From assembly GCA_014898425.1 (NCBI GenBank), contig RCSZ01000002.1, positions 1,302,001 through 1,366,000 on the forward strand: a DNA stretch of 64,000 nucleotides, in the 5' to 3' direction. Source of the stretch: Botryotinia globosa (lineage: Eukaryota; Ascomycota; Leotiomycetes; Helotiales; Sclerotiniaceae). Below, in pieces: positions 25,409-38,199 of the stretch (position 1 is the first letter of the stretch; every line of letters begins with the position of its first letter). Under the pieces are notes generated by a model. The model made no database searches. It had not been told where the DNA came from and worked only from the letters and a program-made list of their open reading frames with translations. A program made the position numbers and the translations under genes.

Positions 25409-25615
25409 TTGAGCGATTACAGTCTGCAGCCTTTTGAATTAATAACCAGAATTCTTATTAATCTAATAAAACTTCTTAAAAGAATTCATTTAATTATTAG
25501 ATTTTTTTATATAAATCTTTCAATTGGAATGAGGAGTTTTCAAATCAAAAAACAAATCTTTTTTAAAGCTGGGAATATAATAGCTAGATATGAGTATATT
25601 ATTGGAAATAAGTAA
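25409..25615 (+). other. Unrecognised 68-codon open frame
   Basis: It begins MSDYSLQPFELITRILINL and is basic and hydrophobic, with no domain I know. It lies between the chromodomain and the 3' LTR, where a gypsy element normally has no gene. It could belong to an element inserted there, or be chance. Confidence 0.2.
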
Positions 25616-25794
25616 TAGGGTTTTATATTGAATAGCCTAAGGAATCTTATAGATAAGAGGAGAAATAAAAAAAGTTGAATAATAAGATATAGTTAATAAA
25701 TCAATAATAATCTTATAATATATTATATATAATATATTTCAAATATTACTTTTAAAACAAAATATAATAGTTATACACAAAAGGGCAATGGAAA

Positions 25795-26095
25795 TTTAAT
25801 AGAAAATCTAAGAGCTTTTATTATTTATCTTTTTATCTTTATTTTGATATTTGTTATCACTTAATTTGAAAGGGGAAAGAAATGTTTTAGGAGATTTGAT
25901 TTTATATTTTTTATGTAATATATAATAAATACGAGAAAGAGAAATATCTAGTGTTTTATAAGCAACTTGAGAAAAAACAGAGCCTAGTGTTCCTATTATT
26001 ATTAAAAGTATATTAGATTTTGTAGATACGGGTGTAGGAAATATAGGAACTGTAGGTATTATAAATACGAAAACCAGGGGTAATATAATTGAAAT
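25795..26095 (-). pseudogene. Possible transposase helix-turn-helix fragment (no ATG)
   Basis: On the minus strand about 100 codons are open with no start Met. They contain ILLIIIGTLGSVFSQVAYKT, then LDISLSRIYYILHKKYK. The pattern resembles the N-terminal helix-turn-helix of Tc1/mariner-type transposases (LxxxGxSQRxIAxxLxISxSTVxRI). A GC-normal stretch (26,165-26,405) lies directly upstream in this direction, as a promoter or end region would. The similarity is weak and short. Confidence 0.35.
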
Positions 26096-26164
26096 ATTTA
26101 TAAGGATTATATAAAAATATATTACAAAAGTAAGAAATTCATTTTTGTAATTTGAATTTATTAA

Positions 26165-26405
26165 TGTAAAAGAGTAGAAGGTGGTAGGGTCATAGAGTAG
26201 TCCTTCGCATATACCACAGGAAAGTCACCGTAACGTGTCGCCTCAGACAGGGGAGAGGAGGGGGAGGCTCTACATAGCGCTTCACAAGACGTACTAGAAG
26301 TTTGGTGGGTGGGAACTGACTGCCCTTTCTAAACTACAAGGAAAAGGGCTATAAATACTAGCTACAGAAGTGGACCACGTGACCAGCACAAAGATTCGCT
26401 CACAT
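26165..26405 (-). promoter_or_regulatory. Unmutated GC-normal island, promoter-like in the minus direction
   Basis: About 240 bp with normal composition inside otherwise AT-rich sequence. In the minus direction it starts near TGTGAGCGAATCTTTGTGCT, contains GGTCACGTGGTCC and a TATA-like AGTATTTATAGCCC (around 26,350), then pyrimidine-rich sequence, and leads into the helix-turn-helix remnant. In the plus direction TATAAATAC is also present. Both promoter and LTR explanations are possible. Confidence 0.35.
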
Positions 26406-27330
26406 TAAAAAGATAAGATTAGTGATAAATCCTAATATAATAGTATTCAAAGGAAGCAGAATATTCTATATTCCCAAAAAACGTTAACAAAATATATTCA
26501 AAATCTAAATAATGAGTAATTTATTATAGAATAATAAGAATCTATAAAGTGCTTTATTAAATTATTAAGTTAATTTAGTTTATTGATTATTAAAAGACTT
26601 AATTCCCCTATCAATTAAAACTTATAAATACTCCCTTGCTTAGCCTTCTTATACAAGAAAGCCTTTATACTCTTTATATATTGTTTCCTTTATTGAATTA
26701 TAACATTATTATCTACTTTCTTTTCAACACTATTTTTAAGAATAGTATTGTAATATATATAGTTTTGATATATAAAATTAATATCAGGAATATATTAATC
26801 TGATATTAATATATAGAGCTTTTTTTGATAATAATAATAATTATAGAGAGTAAAAGAGTTATTTTCAAAATGACAAAATTCATTAATCAAAATATTAGCA
26901 ATATGTTTAGAATAATATAAATAAATGGGAATAATTAAATCTAATAGATTGATAACAGAATGTAATGTAATAGATGGAATATTATCAGATAGGGGAGTAG
27001 TTATAATAAATTATATATTAATTAGAAAAGATATATTATCAAAATAATTATATTATTTAGAAAAAAGAGCTAGTTTTATAAAACATTTGATAATTTACTA
27101 ATAAAATGGTAAGATATATAAAGAATATTATATTTATTATTTCAATTGTTTGTAGTGTAAAAGGTGTAGGAATTTCTTTTCTTTTATTTTTTGTAAAGGT
27201 ATGGAAATACTTTTAATTTTATTTTTATAATAATCAGGATTTGTGGGCAATATGATAAAGAATCACCCCCTATTTTATGGAATATAAACAAATTATTTTT
27301 CGGGATACGAAATGTAAAGGGAGGAAGTTC

Positions 27331-27605
27331 TATCAAGATCATAAGATTATAAATTATATAAGATTATATGGTAAAAGATCTTCGAACTCTTTTCATATTA
27401 TAAACTTCTTTATTTTAGAATATTTTATAAATCTTTTTCTTTTCCAAAATATTTCGAAGATCTAATCTCTAACTTCGAGCCCTTGTATTAAAGTCAATCT
27501 GTTGGATATAAAATTGTATACTTTCAATAGTTTTAGAGAAATAATGAAAAGTTTTATCCTAAAAATATATCTAAAGTTGATTTATTACTATTCTCTACTC
27601 TAATA
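27331..27605 (+). repeat. 3' LTR of the nested chromovirus
   Basis: 275 bp. It starts TATCAAGATCATAAG and ends CTCTAATA, the RIP-altered form of the same ending. The 62-codon frame at 27,277-27,465 is not a gene. Confidence 0.85.
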
Positions 27606-29041
27606 GTATTACTATTTTCAATCCTTTAAATATTATAAATAATACTTCATTATAATCTATATAAATATATAAAAGAATAGATTTAATCAATTTTATAAAA
27701 TAATATATAACTATTGTTTAATCCTTATATATTCACAAAATATTTTGAAGAATTGATTCGAAATAGTTATTAAAATCTTATATCATTTGTTTTTCGAATA
27801 TAATAATTTTTGTTATTTAAAAATTAACTTTTAGATCTATATTAATAAAATTATATTAATTAAATAATCAATTTTTTAAAAGATTTCAATTCTCGAATTT
27901 TATAATAATTAAAGGATTACTATATAGTTGTACTAATATAATTTGCTTTTTAATATTTCCATCGATATAATTTCTTATTAATATTATTTATTATATAGCA
28001 TTAAAAATATTTTTTAATACAAAATAGTTTTTTAATTTTATAATTTATAATCTAACATTAATCTTCCTTTTTTTAAAGAATAAAAATACTCTGATTCTAA
28101 ATTTATTTTAAAAGGATTCTATAAATAATATAAATAGAATACTAATACTAATAATAATTAATATATTTCAAATATCTAATAATAATAATCTATTTAATCT
28201 AATATTCATAGAAATTCTTTTATTTATAAAGAATTATAGATTATTAAATTTTATAATATTATTAATCAAAACATTATATATAAATATTGCTAATTAATAT
28301 TCTATTATTATTATTCTTGCTTTTTTTTCTTTATCTTTTTTAATCTATATCTTCAATTATCTTTTTTATTAGGTTATAATCTTTTATAATTCTTTCAATA
28401 TATTTGAGTAAAGTAAGGAATCTCTTTGTTTTATAATAATTTGATTATTTATATTTTTTTATAAGTTAATTTAGTAATAATAATTAATAGTAATTAATAA
28501 ATAAGAATATATTAAAATAAGAATTTCAAATTTGTTTATTTTGAATAATAAGAAACTTTTAATTTGATTTCTTTTTTGAAGATTTATATTAACTCTTTTC
28601 TTGAATTGAATTCGAAGATTCAAATAGTTTATTTTTTGAAAATTTATATTAACTATTTTCTTAAATCGAATTCAAAGGTTCGAATAATTTATTTCTTTCT
28701 TATTTTGGTTTATATTTACTTTTGATTATTTTTTTTGTTTAATAACTCCTTTTATATATACTTTTTTGATTATTATTTGTTTTGATTAAAAAGTTTTATT
28801 TCATTTAAAAAATAATAGATTGGATGATACCTTTGGTTTTATTAACTTTTATAATCTTATATTTCTAATAATTATTTTTTGTTAGCTTAATTTTATTATA
28901 TAAAGTTTACAAATAGTTTAGGATTTGTTTAAATAATATTATAGATTATTATAATTTTTCTTTAAAAACAATTCCGATTTGTTTTGTAAATACTCTATAT
29001 ATAAACAACTTTTGTTTAATTCGAAAATAAATCAATAACTC

Positions 29042-29202
29042 TATAAGAATTACAAACTAGAAAGGAATTGTTTTAATAGTTTAATTATTGATAAAGATCT
29101 AAGAGGAAGTTGAAAGCAAGGCTTTCAACTTATACTTGAAAGGACTAGCTAAAATGGCTAGTATAGCCGGTCACGTGCAGAGAGGGTCTGTGCGCCCTCA
29201 CA
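29042..29202 (-). repeat. 5' LTR of the outer gypsy
   Basis: 161 bp, the same length as its partner. Its right end is unmutated (GTCACGTGCAGAGAGGGTCT, then GCGCCCTCACA), whereas the matching part of the other copy is AT-converted. Together the two copies let the pre-RIP LTR be inferred. Confidence 0.88.
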
Positions 29203-29207
29203 GATAA

Positions 29208-30190
29208 ATCAAAAACTACTTTTAATTAATATATAATTATATTATATATTTCTTAAGTATATTATATAATATATTAGCTTTTTATTATTATTGATTTTCT
29301 AAGTTTATTATATATATTTTATATATCAAATGATTTTGATTTAATTAGATAAAGGTTTTCGTATTATTTCTTCTAATTAAAATAAATTATATTATTATAT
29401 TATTAAATAATCAAACTATTATTGAATTTAAATAATATATTTAATATTAAAATTTATACTTTTTTATTATAAAACTTATATTTTTGAATTTAATTTATTT
29501 ACAATCTACTAATACTTTATTAATTATAATAAGTGTATTATTTATTTATAATTCAATAATATTAAATACTATATTATTTTTAATTATATTTAAAAAATAT
29601 AGATTATAGATTGATTATATTATTTTGAAAGTATTAATATAATACTTATAATAAATACTAAATCAATAATTACTTACTTTTAAAATATTATATAATAATT
29701 ATATTATTTATAGAATAAAATCTTTTAGAATATTTATTTCTATTGGAAATTATATATAGAATTTTCGAATTAAATTCAATATTAATTATATATATATTTA
29801 TATAATATTGCAAATATTTATAATTATTTTATTCTTAAAAAATATAATAATTATTATTAATATTATATATTGATTAATATATTATATAATAAATAATTAT
29901 ATTAAGATAATATTTCTTTTCTAATCTTTCAATATTTATATTATTAATCGAGATTTCGAAAATACTTTATCAATTCCTTTATTTTTAATTTTATTAATAA
30001 AATATAAATTGAAAATTCTAGTATTTATAAATATATTTTCAAGTTTTATAAATCAAAAGATATTATTTTCAATTAATTTATTAATTTCCTTTCATTTTGA
30101 TTTGATAAATATTATTAATATTTGTATATTAATAAATACTATATAATATTTAATGTATTTATTATTATTTAGAAAATATATTATTAGTTG
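29208..30190. other. AT-rich stretch, no gene seen
   Basis: Long AT-rich sequence to the right of the outer gypsy element. I see no coding remnant and no repeat matched elsewhere. Confidence 0.4.
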
Positions 30191-30191
30191 T

Positions 30192-31020
30192 TACAGGTCA
30201 TTCGCTTAGCATGGGATGAGCTAAGCTGTATTAGGAATAGTATTAAAATAATATTATATTGGAAACTTGAGCTAATAAAATAAATAGAGTTATTATTATT
30301 AAATTGTATTATATATTCTTGTATATATATAAAAATAAGTACTAGAAAAAGATTTGAATATAGAGACTCAAGCTACTTATTTATACTTTTTCCTGCCCTT
30401 TATCCTCTAGACTTCGTAAAGAGGACACCTCGCTTATATAGAGATCATACTGACCAATCAAATTATCAGGATATTGAATATTCTTATCAATTTAGAGATC
30501 TATTCTATAATAATTAATAAAACACTTTCTATTATTATATAAAGAAATATTATATTTTTTAAATCTATATATATTTATATATCTAATCCCTTTTTATTAA
30601 AAATTTCCTAAAATTTCCTTTAAAATTACTCTTTTTGAATTCAAATATTGATTTTTGTATATACAATAATCTCTTTTATTTTCAATATATATTAATTAAT
30701 AATTTATAAAATAATTAGAATCCTTAATTGAATCCTTTGAAGCTTGTTTTATATCTCTATAAAAACATTTAGGGTTAAATTCGTTAATTAATCCCTAATA
30801 TATCGAGTTATATTATTGATGGTTGTACTTGTATACGAACTACTTAAGGTGTCCTATGCCCGCAGTCTAGGGGATATATAGATGGCGCAAGCCTATAATA
30901 TATAAATGATATACTTGAAAATTCTGATTTTGTAATCGATTTTATTAATTGTCTTTATTGATTTGTAATCAATTTTTATAATAAAGAAAAAGAAAAAATA
31001 ATATTATATAATATTACATC
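30192..31020. other. Possible LTR, split by a TIR element
   Basis: A patch starting TGTTACAGGTCATTCGCTTA at 30,192 is less mutated than its surroundings. After the TIR element (30,401-30,876) a GATGGCGCAAGCC and TATAATATATAAATG stretch follows, and sequence near 31,018 ends in ATTACA. Together this would form an LTR of about 350 bp with the TIR element inserted. No second copy was found, so this is a guess. Confidence 0.25.
30401..30876. mobile_element. About 470-bp non-autonomous TIR element
   Basis: The left end TATCCTCTAGACTTCGTAAA (30,401 on) and the reverse complement of the right end (TATCCCCTAGACTGCGGGCA, up to 30,876) agree over about 30 bp with several differences; both continue into AGGACACCT. 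A TA dinucleotide sits at each border. Beyond the TIR the left end reads CTCGCTTATATAG and then ACTGACCAATCA, parallel to the element at 1,024-1,368. The interior is AT-rich and has no transposase. Confidence 0.65.
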
Positions 31021-31319
31021 TGTTATTCCGTATTTGGACTAGTTTTTATATCATATTTTAATTTTTTCAAAATAATAAATTATTATTTTGAATAAAGAAC
31101 TAATAAAGGATTTCTTTTTTAATAAAGAATTCTTTATTTTATTTTATAATAATATTCTTTTTTGTATAAAGAGAATAAAGAATATAAGAAACTTTTCTTA
31201 TATTATTGAATTTTTCTTATATTATTAAATTTTTATTATTTTATTATAATAATCGAATTTTATTATTATAATTAGTTCCCTTAATATTATAATAATATTA
31301 AGTGATTTAATTAATATTT

Positions 31320-33553
31320 ATTAAAAACAACAGTAATATCAATATTAATTAATAATATTACAAATCAGAAGTCTGATATTTAATTTCAAAAATAATGTAA
31401 TTTTGAATTAAAATTAAAATTTCTTTAAAAAGGTATAAATTTTTATGTTAAAACAATATGATTTGATGTTTGTTTTTATATAAATAAAAATTATTAGTAA
31501 TATAATAATAGTTTTTATTTATTAAGTATTGAAGCAATATAGTTTAATATTAATCAAAATCGAAAATAATTAGTAATATAATAATAACTTTTATATTCAA
31601 TCTTAATCTATATATTATTCTTTAAGATAATATAATTTAAAATATAGAAATCTGTAATATTCATTCGAATTTAATAAAATCTTATATAACTATAATTTTA
31701 TTAATTTTTAATAAAATTATATATATCAATTTATTTATTTAAATATTTATTTATTATTTATTGATATAATAAAACAAATTTTATAATCCCTTTGATTAGA
31801 AGAATACTTTGGAAATATAAGTGTAAATAAGTTAAATATATTATTAATTAATATAATTGATATATTTGATAAATTAATTAGATAATAGAAAGATTATTTT
31901 TTTAATATTAAAAAGAATGTAAATGCGAAAGAAATCAAAAAAATTTATAAATTCAAATTGTATAAATATTAATAATCTATATATTTTAATTAAAAGTTAT
32001 AATTAGATTATTTTATAATATTTGAATACGTTATATAGAAGTATTTTCAAGCAATTAGTATATGTTTTTTATACAGATTTAAATATAAATTATATTTATA
32101 TAGATTGTTTGTTATCAATTATATTATATATATAATTCAATTTGTATATATAGCTTTAATTAATATGATTTGATTAAGATATAGAGAGTAAATGAAATAG
32201 AAAATTATTGAGATATTTTTGAAAAAAGATTTTATATTTTAATTAAAGAATATACAATAAAGAATTGTAAATAAAAATCTATATATATTATTATAAGAAT
32301 TTCAAATGTTTTATATTAATAATTGATTCAATTAATTCAAATCATTAGATTTTAATTAATATATTATATTGTAATAAATTATTTATTTATAGAGATTATT
32401 TTTCATCAATAAAGATAAAAGTATTGATATTAAATAAAAGATATTAAAATTAGAGGTATATTATTATTTTTTATATTCAAATAATTTTGAATCTAATATT
32501 TTATTAGAAATTAGTTTTACAAATTTAATTATATATAAGTTCTATAATTCAAAAAAACCTATATTTATTTAATTTGTTTAATTCAATTTTGATTTATAAA
32601 AAGGATTATTTGTTTGATAATTCGATTTTAATTAAGAACAATTTAGATTATCTTTTTAATAAATCAATCTATTATTATTATAAAAATAATATTATATTAA
32701 AAATAATAAAATCCTTACATAAAGAACAAAATAATTATATAGAAATCTATTTAATAATGATAATAATCTTAATAGAAATGAAAAAGAAAGAAAAGATAAT
32801 AAAAATAAAAAAATAATTTTTTTTATAAAAAGATTATAATGGATATAATAAAGGTAAAGGAAAAAACAATAAAAAAGGAGGAGATAATAATAACTTGGAA
32901 TATAATTATAGTATTTTAAAAGTTTTATTATAGAAAGTTATTAATATTACTTAATTATTAAAAAATCTTAAAATTTTTTATAAAAAAATTAATTCATATA
33001 ATAAACAAAATAATAATTTTATTTACAAATACTTTATCTTTTTTAATAATTATTAATATGTCGATTTATCAAAAGGTTTATTATTTAAAATATTCTTTAT
33101 TATATTTATTGAAATTATATTTGTTTTTTATTATACAAGTTTTAGAAATATATTAGATATAATATAGAAAATCTGATAATTAATAAAAATAATATTTAAA
33201 GATTTAAAATATAAATATAATTTTATATAATGATAAAAAAGTATTATATTAAAAAATGTAATAATAAAATTAGAAAATAATAGGAAATTAATATTTTATT
33301 ATTTATAATCAATAATAATATAATTTTATTTTTTATATAAAGAATTCAGTTTAATAATGAAAACAAACGAATTGTTTTGTTAAAAGATTATCAATATATA
33401 TATATTAATATAAATATATTTTCTAATTTGTTTTTGTTTTATTAGAAATATTTCAAATCTTTTTGAAGAATTTTGATTAATTATTATAATATAAAGATAA
33501 GTTTATTCTAATCAAATAATAATATTCTATATTAATTATAAATATTAATTGGA
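31320..33553 (+). mobile_element. Copia-type 5' fragment (LTR end and gag), copy 1
   Basis: This aligns along its length with 54,447-56,664, where the sequence goes on into a copia protease. It starts with the end of an LTR (AGTAATATCAATA) and a primer-binding-like region with ACAAATCAGAAG. The gag part is decayed; an 80-codon piece at 32,574-32,816 is Lys-rich near its end (KKKEKIIKIKK) and is followed by KGKGKNNKKGGDNNN, as in basic gag tails. Similarity to the other copy ends at about 33,553, where an unrelated repeat begins. Confidence 0.6.
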
Positions 33554-34242
33554 GGTTTACCTCCTTAATATTCTTATCGCCCGCGAGGTATTAGTACTGT
33601 ATATATACGAAAAATTCGATTCGGAAACTATCGGTTTAAAATGAGTCGCAATCCTAGCCATTCGATTGGTTATAAATCTTTTATAATGTTCTTGGTAGTG
33701 GCTGATGGTTGCTATTGATTGTATATACAACTACAATTGTATTTCTATATATTAATCAATTTAAATTAGTTTATTTAAGTTAATATAAATTGAATAAATA
33801 AATAAAAGTAGTAATTATATATAAGAGATTAAAAGCTTTTAAATAATATATTTTTTATATTGCTAATTTCAAAATTAAGATTTTTATAAAAGATTGAAGT
33901 TAAAATAGTATAAATATAACTAAAGCTTATATAATCAATTAAAAGAGGTTTATATTAAATATAGCTAACCTAATATTAATAAAAATTATTTTAATATTAT
34001 AGCTTTCATAATCCAATAGTATAATTAATGATCTAATGTAAAATGACTTATTAAAATCTAAATGAAATTAAAAAATCTGAATAAAAAAATCTGAATAAAA
34101 TTAAAAAAAAAGTAATATAATAAGGTAAACCGACTTTGTTTGCAAACCTCAATAAAATTTCTTTTTTTAGATTTTTATAATTATAAATATAATTATATAA
34201 TACTTTCTCAAAAAGCAAGGGGTTCGAGGGCTCGCAGGCCCC
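33554..34242. repeat. LTR-like dispersed repeat, copy 1 (unoccupied by Fot)
   Basis: From about 33,658 to 34,242 this matches 38,974-39,280 plus 41,770-42,014. The second copy holds a 2.5-kb Fot/pogo element; this one is the empty site, reading TTTTAATATTATAGCTTTC at the insertion point. The stretch 33,575-33,720 escaped most mutation. In the minus direction it has a TATA-like ATTATAAAAGATTTATAACC. The end near GGGTTCGAGGGCTCGCAGG adjoins an LTR. Confidence 0.6.
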
Positions 34243-34486
34243 TGGTATTTACACTAATATCTTAGCATTATAGTATAGATATATTATAGCTCTAGCTTTT
34301 AGAATCTCAAGTAATATTATAATAGTGTAAATTATAATATTATATTATCTTTACTATCCTCATGGTGATACCAACACTTATATAAATACTATTGAAAGAA
34401 CTAATCTCTTTTATATTTATTTAATCCTTTCAATAAAATTGTTTTTATATTAGAGTCATTCCTTTAAAGTGAATTCTCTTTGTTCA
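34243..34486 (+). repeat. LTR, 244 bp, same family as the solo LTR at 11,208
   Basis: It starts TGGTATTTACACTAATATC and ends CTCTTTGTTCA. It contains a TATA-like CTTATATAAATAC (about 34,378), which supports plus orientation. It matches the two parts of 11,208-11,840 in reverse. The flanks (GCCCC and TATAA) differ, so this is not a clean solo insertion. A shortened copy of its first part is at 54,331-54,465. A short AAAAGC repeat follows at 34,492-34,516, then to 34,737 I see nothing. Confidence 0.65.
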
Positions 34487-34737
34487 TATAAAAACAAAAG
34501 CAAAAGCAAAAGCATATTTAGTATTTGTATTCTATCTAAAATATATATATAATCACTTCTCAAAAATCCTAATCAGTTCTACTAGTACTCTTTTATTTAA
34601 TATTCATTTATTCTATTCTACTTTTCTTTTTAAAAAACAAACTAAATATTCAATCATTTCTTCTCCTTCTTTTTTATACTATATTCTTTTATATAGAATT
34701 TATTTAGAAATTAGCTCTGAATTCTATAGAATCCTGT

Positions 34738-34923
34738 TGTGACACTTTGCCTTAGAAGAACTGCGAGAACAGGGTACAATTTATCCTTAGAATCTATAAC
34801 TATAAAATCGAGAGCAAAGCATTTATAAAATGCTTCTATATATTAACTATATATATATAATTGGGTGTATATACAAATATATATATAAACAATTGCAATT
34901 ACAATTAAATACAATCTATAATA
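34738..34923 (-). repeat. 3' LTR of the outer 186-bp-LTR gypsy
   Basis: 186 bp, TGTGACACTTTGCC...AATCTATAATA. It is the least mutated of the three copies in the window at its left end. It matches 38,014-38,199 and 50,796-50,981, all three being exactly 186 bp. Confidence 0.85.
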
Positions 34924-34942
34924 TTACCCCCTCTTTTGAAAA
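34924..34942 (-). promoter_or_regulatory. Polypurine tract of the outer gypsy
   Basis: In the minus direction it reads TTCAAAAGAGGGGGTAA immediately before the 3' LTR. The inner copy has the weaker GAAAGGAAAAGTAA at the same place. Such tracts prime plus-strand DNA synthesis, and their position fixes the element's orientation. Confidence 0.75.
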
Positions 34943-36987
34943 AGCTTATCTTTAAGCTTTAAAATTACCTATTCTATATATATATATATTATTAATTTCA
35001 ATAAGATATTATTAGTTATATTATAAAATAATATTATAAACAAATGTATATACAAATTTTTCTTTTTTATAATAAAAGGGTATATAAAAAATAAAAGAAA
35101 TTATTCTATAATTTAATAACAATTGAATTCTTTATAGCATATAGATCTTTTCAATTCCCTTTTTTCTATTGAAACTTTTTTTAATTATTTACTCTTTTAT
35201 TAATTTTTAATCAATATATTTATTATATCTTTAAAAAGATATAGTAATAAGAGCAAATTATTATGAATATAGATAAAATAATGAGAAATAATATATATAA
35301 TAATAAATTGTTTACTACACTTTCTGTTTATTTTAACTAAATTTATAATCTATTTTTTCAATACTAATCGATTATTACTAAATACAACAATATAACAAAA
35401 ATAAATTATATCTTTATCAGATTTTAATAAAATTAACCTTATTAAAATAACTTAATCTAAAAAAAGATTTAAAATATTACATTTCAAAAAAAAACTTTCA
35501 ATCATTTTAACTCAAAAAAATATAAATCGTTGAATAAACAAAACAATAAAATAAAATAAAAATTGAAATAATAATATCAACTAACTTTAATTCAAATAAA
35601 AATTAATCTATCAACTATATAAATACAAAAAAAAAACTAAATACAAACTTATCTCCATTATTATTCAAACTATAATTAACCATCGTTTTATGTTATATTT
35701 TATTATTATCTTTTCTCTTTTTATTATCATTTTTAATTAAAGATTTGATTAATATTTTGATTTAAATTATCTAATTTTTATTATTATACTTTATTCGATT
35801 ATAACTATTACTATTTACAAAAACTATTTTTCTAATCTTTTTTAAATTTATTAATTTAAAAAAACCTTTTTTATTATTTTTAATTTAGGAATGTAATAAA
35901 ATTCGATTGCTTTTCAATTATTTATAAAATTATGATTTCTTTATTAATTCAATAAATAAAAAAAGTTTTTTTATTTTTTTTATTTATATATTGATTATTA
36001 TTTATAAAATCATAATTATCCTTTCTATTCTTATAAAAGCAAATCTATTCAAGTAAATATATAGGGGGGTTTAATAGAAAAGGATTTCATAAATGAAAAT
36101 TGTAAAGAAAATATAGAATAATTTTGAAATCAAAAATAAGATATTAAATAATATTATTATTAGTATTTAATTATAATACTTTGTATTTAAGCTATTAATA
36201 TATTTTCTTAATAACTAAAATATACTCTATTTCCTATTTAATATCATTAATAATATTAATTAAAAATAATAGTTTGAATAATTTTTTGAAAAATGGATTG
36301 TTTATTATTTTATAGAATTTGCTAAATGAAAATATAAAATGAATTTTTATAATAAATAATAAATCTAATCAAAAGAAATCTTTGATCTAATTAATAATCT
36401 TGAATTGATTTTGAATAAAATAATTCAGTTTTTTAAAAAATTATTGTACTGGAAAATCTCTTATATTAAACTATATATAATCTCCTACATCGAAATCAAT
36501 TAAATAATAATACAAATTAACCAATCAAAACATTTTCTCTTATATTTATAAAATATTTTCTTTTACTTAATCGAATATTAATTTATTATATTTAATATAC
36601 TCTCTAATATCCATTATATTCAAATTATTAATAAATATAATATTATTAGATTTTCAATCTCAAAGATTACAGAGTAAATAATTGTATAAAGTTTTGTATA
36701 GAATTTAATTACCTAATGATTTATAAGAAAGTATAAATTAAGTGTAATTTATTATTGATAGAAATTCAAATTAATTATTTTAATAATAACTTATAAAGGG
36801 TTATAAATACTATTAAAAAATATTAATTATAAATCTTAATCTGATTATCAATTTATAAGTAATAAATGATAAACAGTTTAATTTATATTTCTAAAATATT
36901 ATTGAATTCTTATTAAAACTTTGATATAAATTGAAAACTATAATTAGAGATTATAGATTTGAATAAACTATAGTATTTATATATATA

Positions 36988-37461
36988 CAGTACTAGGGCA
37001 CAGATAGTTGTCGGACGCTAAAATCACACCAAAAATAATCATTTTGTTCTATTTATATAAATAAAAAAGAAATATTTAAAATCATTAAAATTATTTAGAA
37101 TTTGAAATATGTTTTTATTATATAATAAAAACTTAGAATTAATAATTTTTATAATTCTAAAATCTTAGGATATTATTATTTATAAGATTGAAATTGAATT
37201 CAAAAAAAGTTCTTAATTTTCGCTTATTTTACTAGTAAATTTCGATACCTTTAATTTATATCAACTTTCTATATAGATTTTATAATCAAAAAAAATCCTA
37301 AAAATAAATCATATTTTTATTATTAAATTTTAATTGAAAATAAATAGAAAAATAGAAAATATATTTAATTAAATCTATATTATTATCAAAAAATATATAG
37401 ATAATCTATATAAGTTTTGGTGTGATTTTAGCATCCGACAACTATCTGTGCCCGGTTACTG
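36988..37461. mobile_element. 474-bp TIR element in the outer gypsy
   Basis: The inverted ends (36,988-37,035 and about 37,413-37,461) share GGGCACAGATAGTTGTCGGA and onward through CTAAAATCACACCAAAA. TA borders are at 36,986-36,987 and 37,462-37,463. The homologous place in the inner gypsy (about 45,176-45,200) lacks the element and reads through, which confirms both borders. The interior is AT-rich, not palindromic throughout, and has no transposase. Confidence 0.85.
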
Positions 37462-38013
37462 TAATATAGATTCAAATAAATTTAATCTTTTAAATTAATT
37501 GATTTATAATAGGGTATTAAGATTGTTTGTTTAATTAATCAATCAATAATAACAAATATATTATTATAATTGTATTTATCTTTATTAAAATTATAATAAT
37601 CTATAATAATATATTACTATATTTATATAGAAATAAAGAATAAATAAAACAGATTAGGAATATAATCTTTTAGAATAAAGCTATATTTATATTTATAATA
37701 GTTTTATATATATTGATTAATAGTTTCAATTATATTCTTCTAATAATATATTTTATCAAAAAAGAATAGATATTTTTTATATCAAAGTATATAATAGAAA
37801 TTAAATTATAAATTTTGTAAATCAAATAGATTTATAAATTATTAATATTTAATATATATAAACAATTATTATAAAATAATAATCCTTTTTCAAAAATAAA
37901 ATACTTATACAATCTAATTGCTTCATTATATAAAATTTCTAAACTCAAATAGAATCTATTTTCTTCAATAATATAATTGATTATATCAAAAAGTAGAAAT
38001 ATTATATTAATAT

Positions 38014-38199
38014 TGTAACACTTTATCTTAAAAGAACTACGAGAATAGGGTACAATTTATTCTTAGAATCTATAATTATAAAATCAGAAGTAAAGTATTT
38101 ATAGAGCATTTCTATATATTAATTATATATATATAATCGAATATATATATAAATGTATATATAAACAATTACAATTGCAATTGAGTATAATTTGTAATA
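38014..38199 (-). repeat. 3' LTR of the inner gypsy
   Basis: 186 bp, TGTAACACTTTATC...AATTTGTAATA. In sense (minus) it follows the internal region and a purine tract. Confidence 0.85.

Larger units (their letters stand above)
19550..27605 (+). mobile_element. Nested chromodomain gypsy retrotransposon (chromovirus)
   Basis: Two 275-bp LTRs (19,550-19,824 and 27,331-27,605) are flanked by GTACT (19,545-19,549) and GTATT (27,606-27,610), a target duplication differing by one RIP-type change. A purine tract AAAGGGAGGAAG at 27,316-27,327 just before the right LTR gives plus orientation. Gypsy-order pol remnants follow: linker and RT, H2C2 zinc-binding, integrase core, then a chromodomain at about 24,670-24,810. 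The region after the chromodomain (24,840-27,315) is longer than usual and probably contains a further insertion. Confidence 0.88.
12580..29202 (-). mobile_element. Outer Ty3/gypsy retrotransposon, complete but RIP-degraded
   Basis: The borders are two 161-bp LTRs (12,580-12,740 and 29,042-29,202) flanked by the 5-bp target duplication GATAA (12,575-12,579 and 29,203-29,207). The duplication shows that both LTRs belong to one insertion. Coding remnants are on the minus strand: the protease-RT junction (18,200-18,451), RT with YLNN at 17,706-17,717 and an EFLGYIISDKEI match at about 17,560, then integrase around 15,900-16,030. A second retroelement (19,550-27,605) is inserted in it; without that, the element is about 8.5 kb. 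No frame is intact. Confidence 0.88.

Noticed and set aside
26165..26405. A tRNA or 5S RNA gene in the GC-normal island
   Set aside because: I could not find an A box and B box at tRNA spacing or a cloverleaf; TATA-like and CT-rich parts fit a promoter or LTR better.
34201..34245. A tRNA gene at GGGTTCGAGGGCTCGCAGG
   Set aside because: The GGTTCGA word resembles a T arm, but there is no matching acceptor, D or anticodon arm. The copy at 41,990 is a diverged repeat end, not a tRNA.
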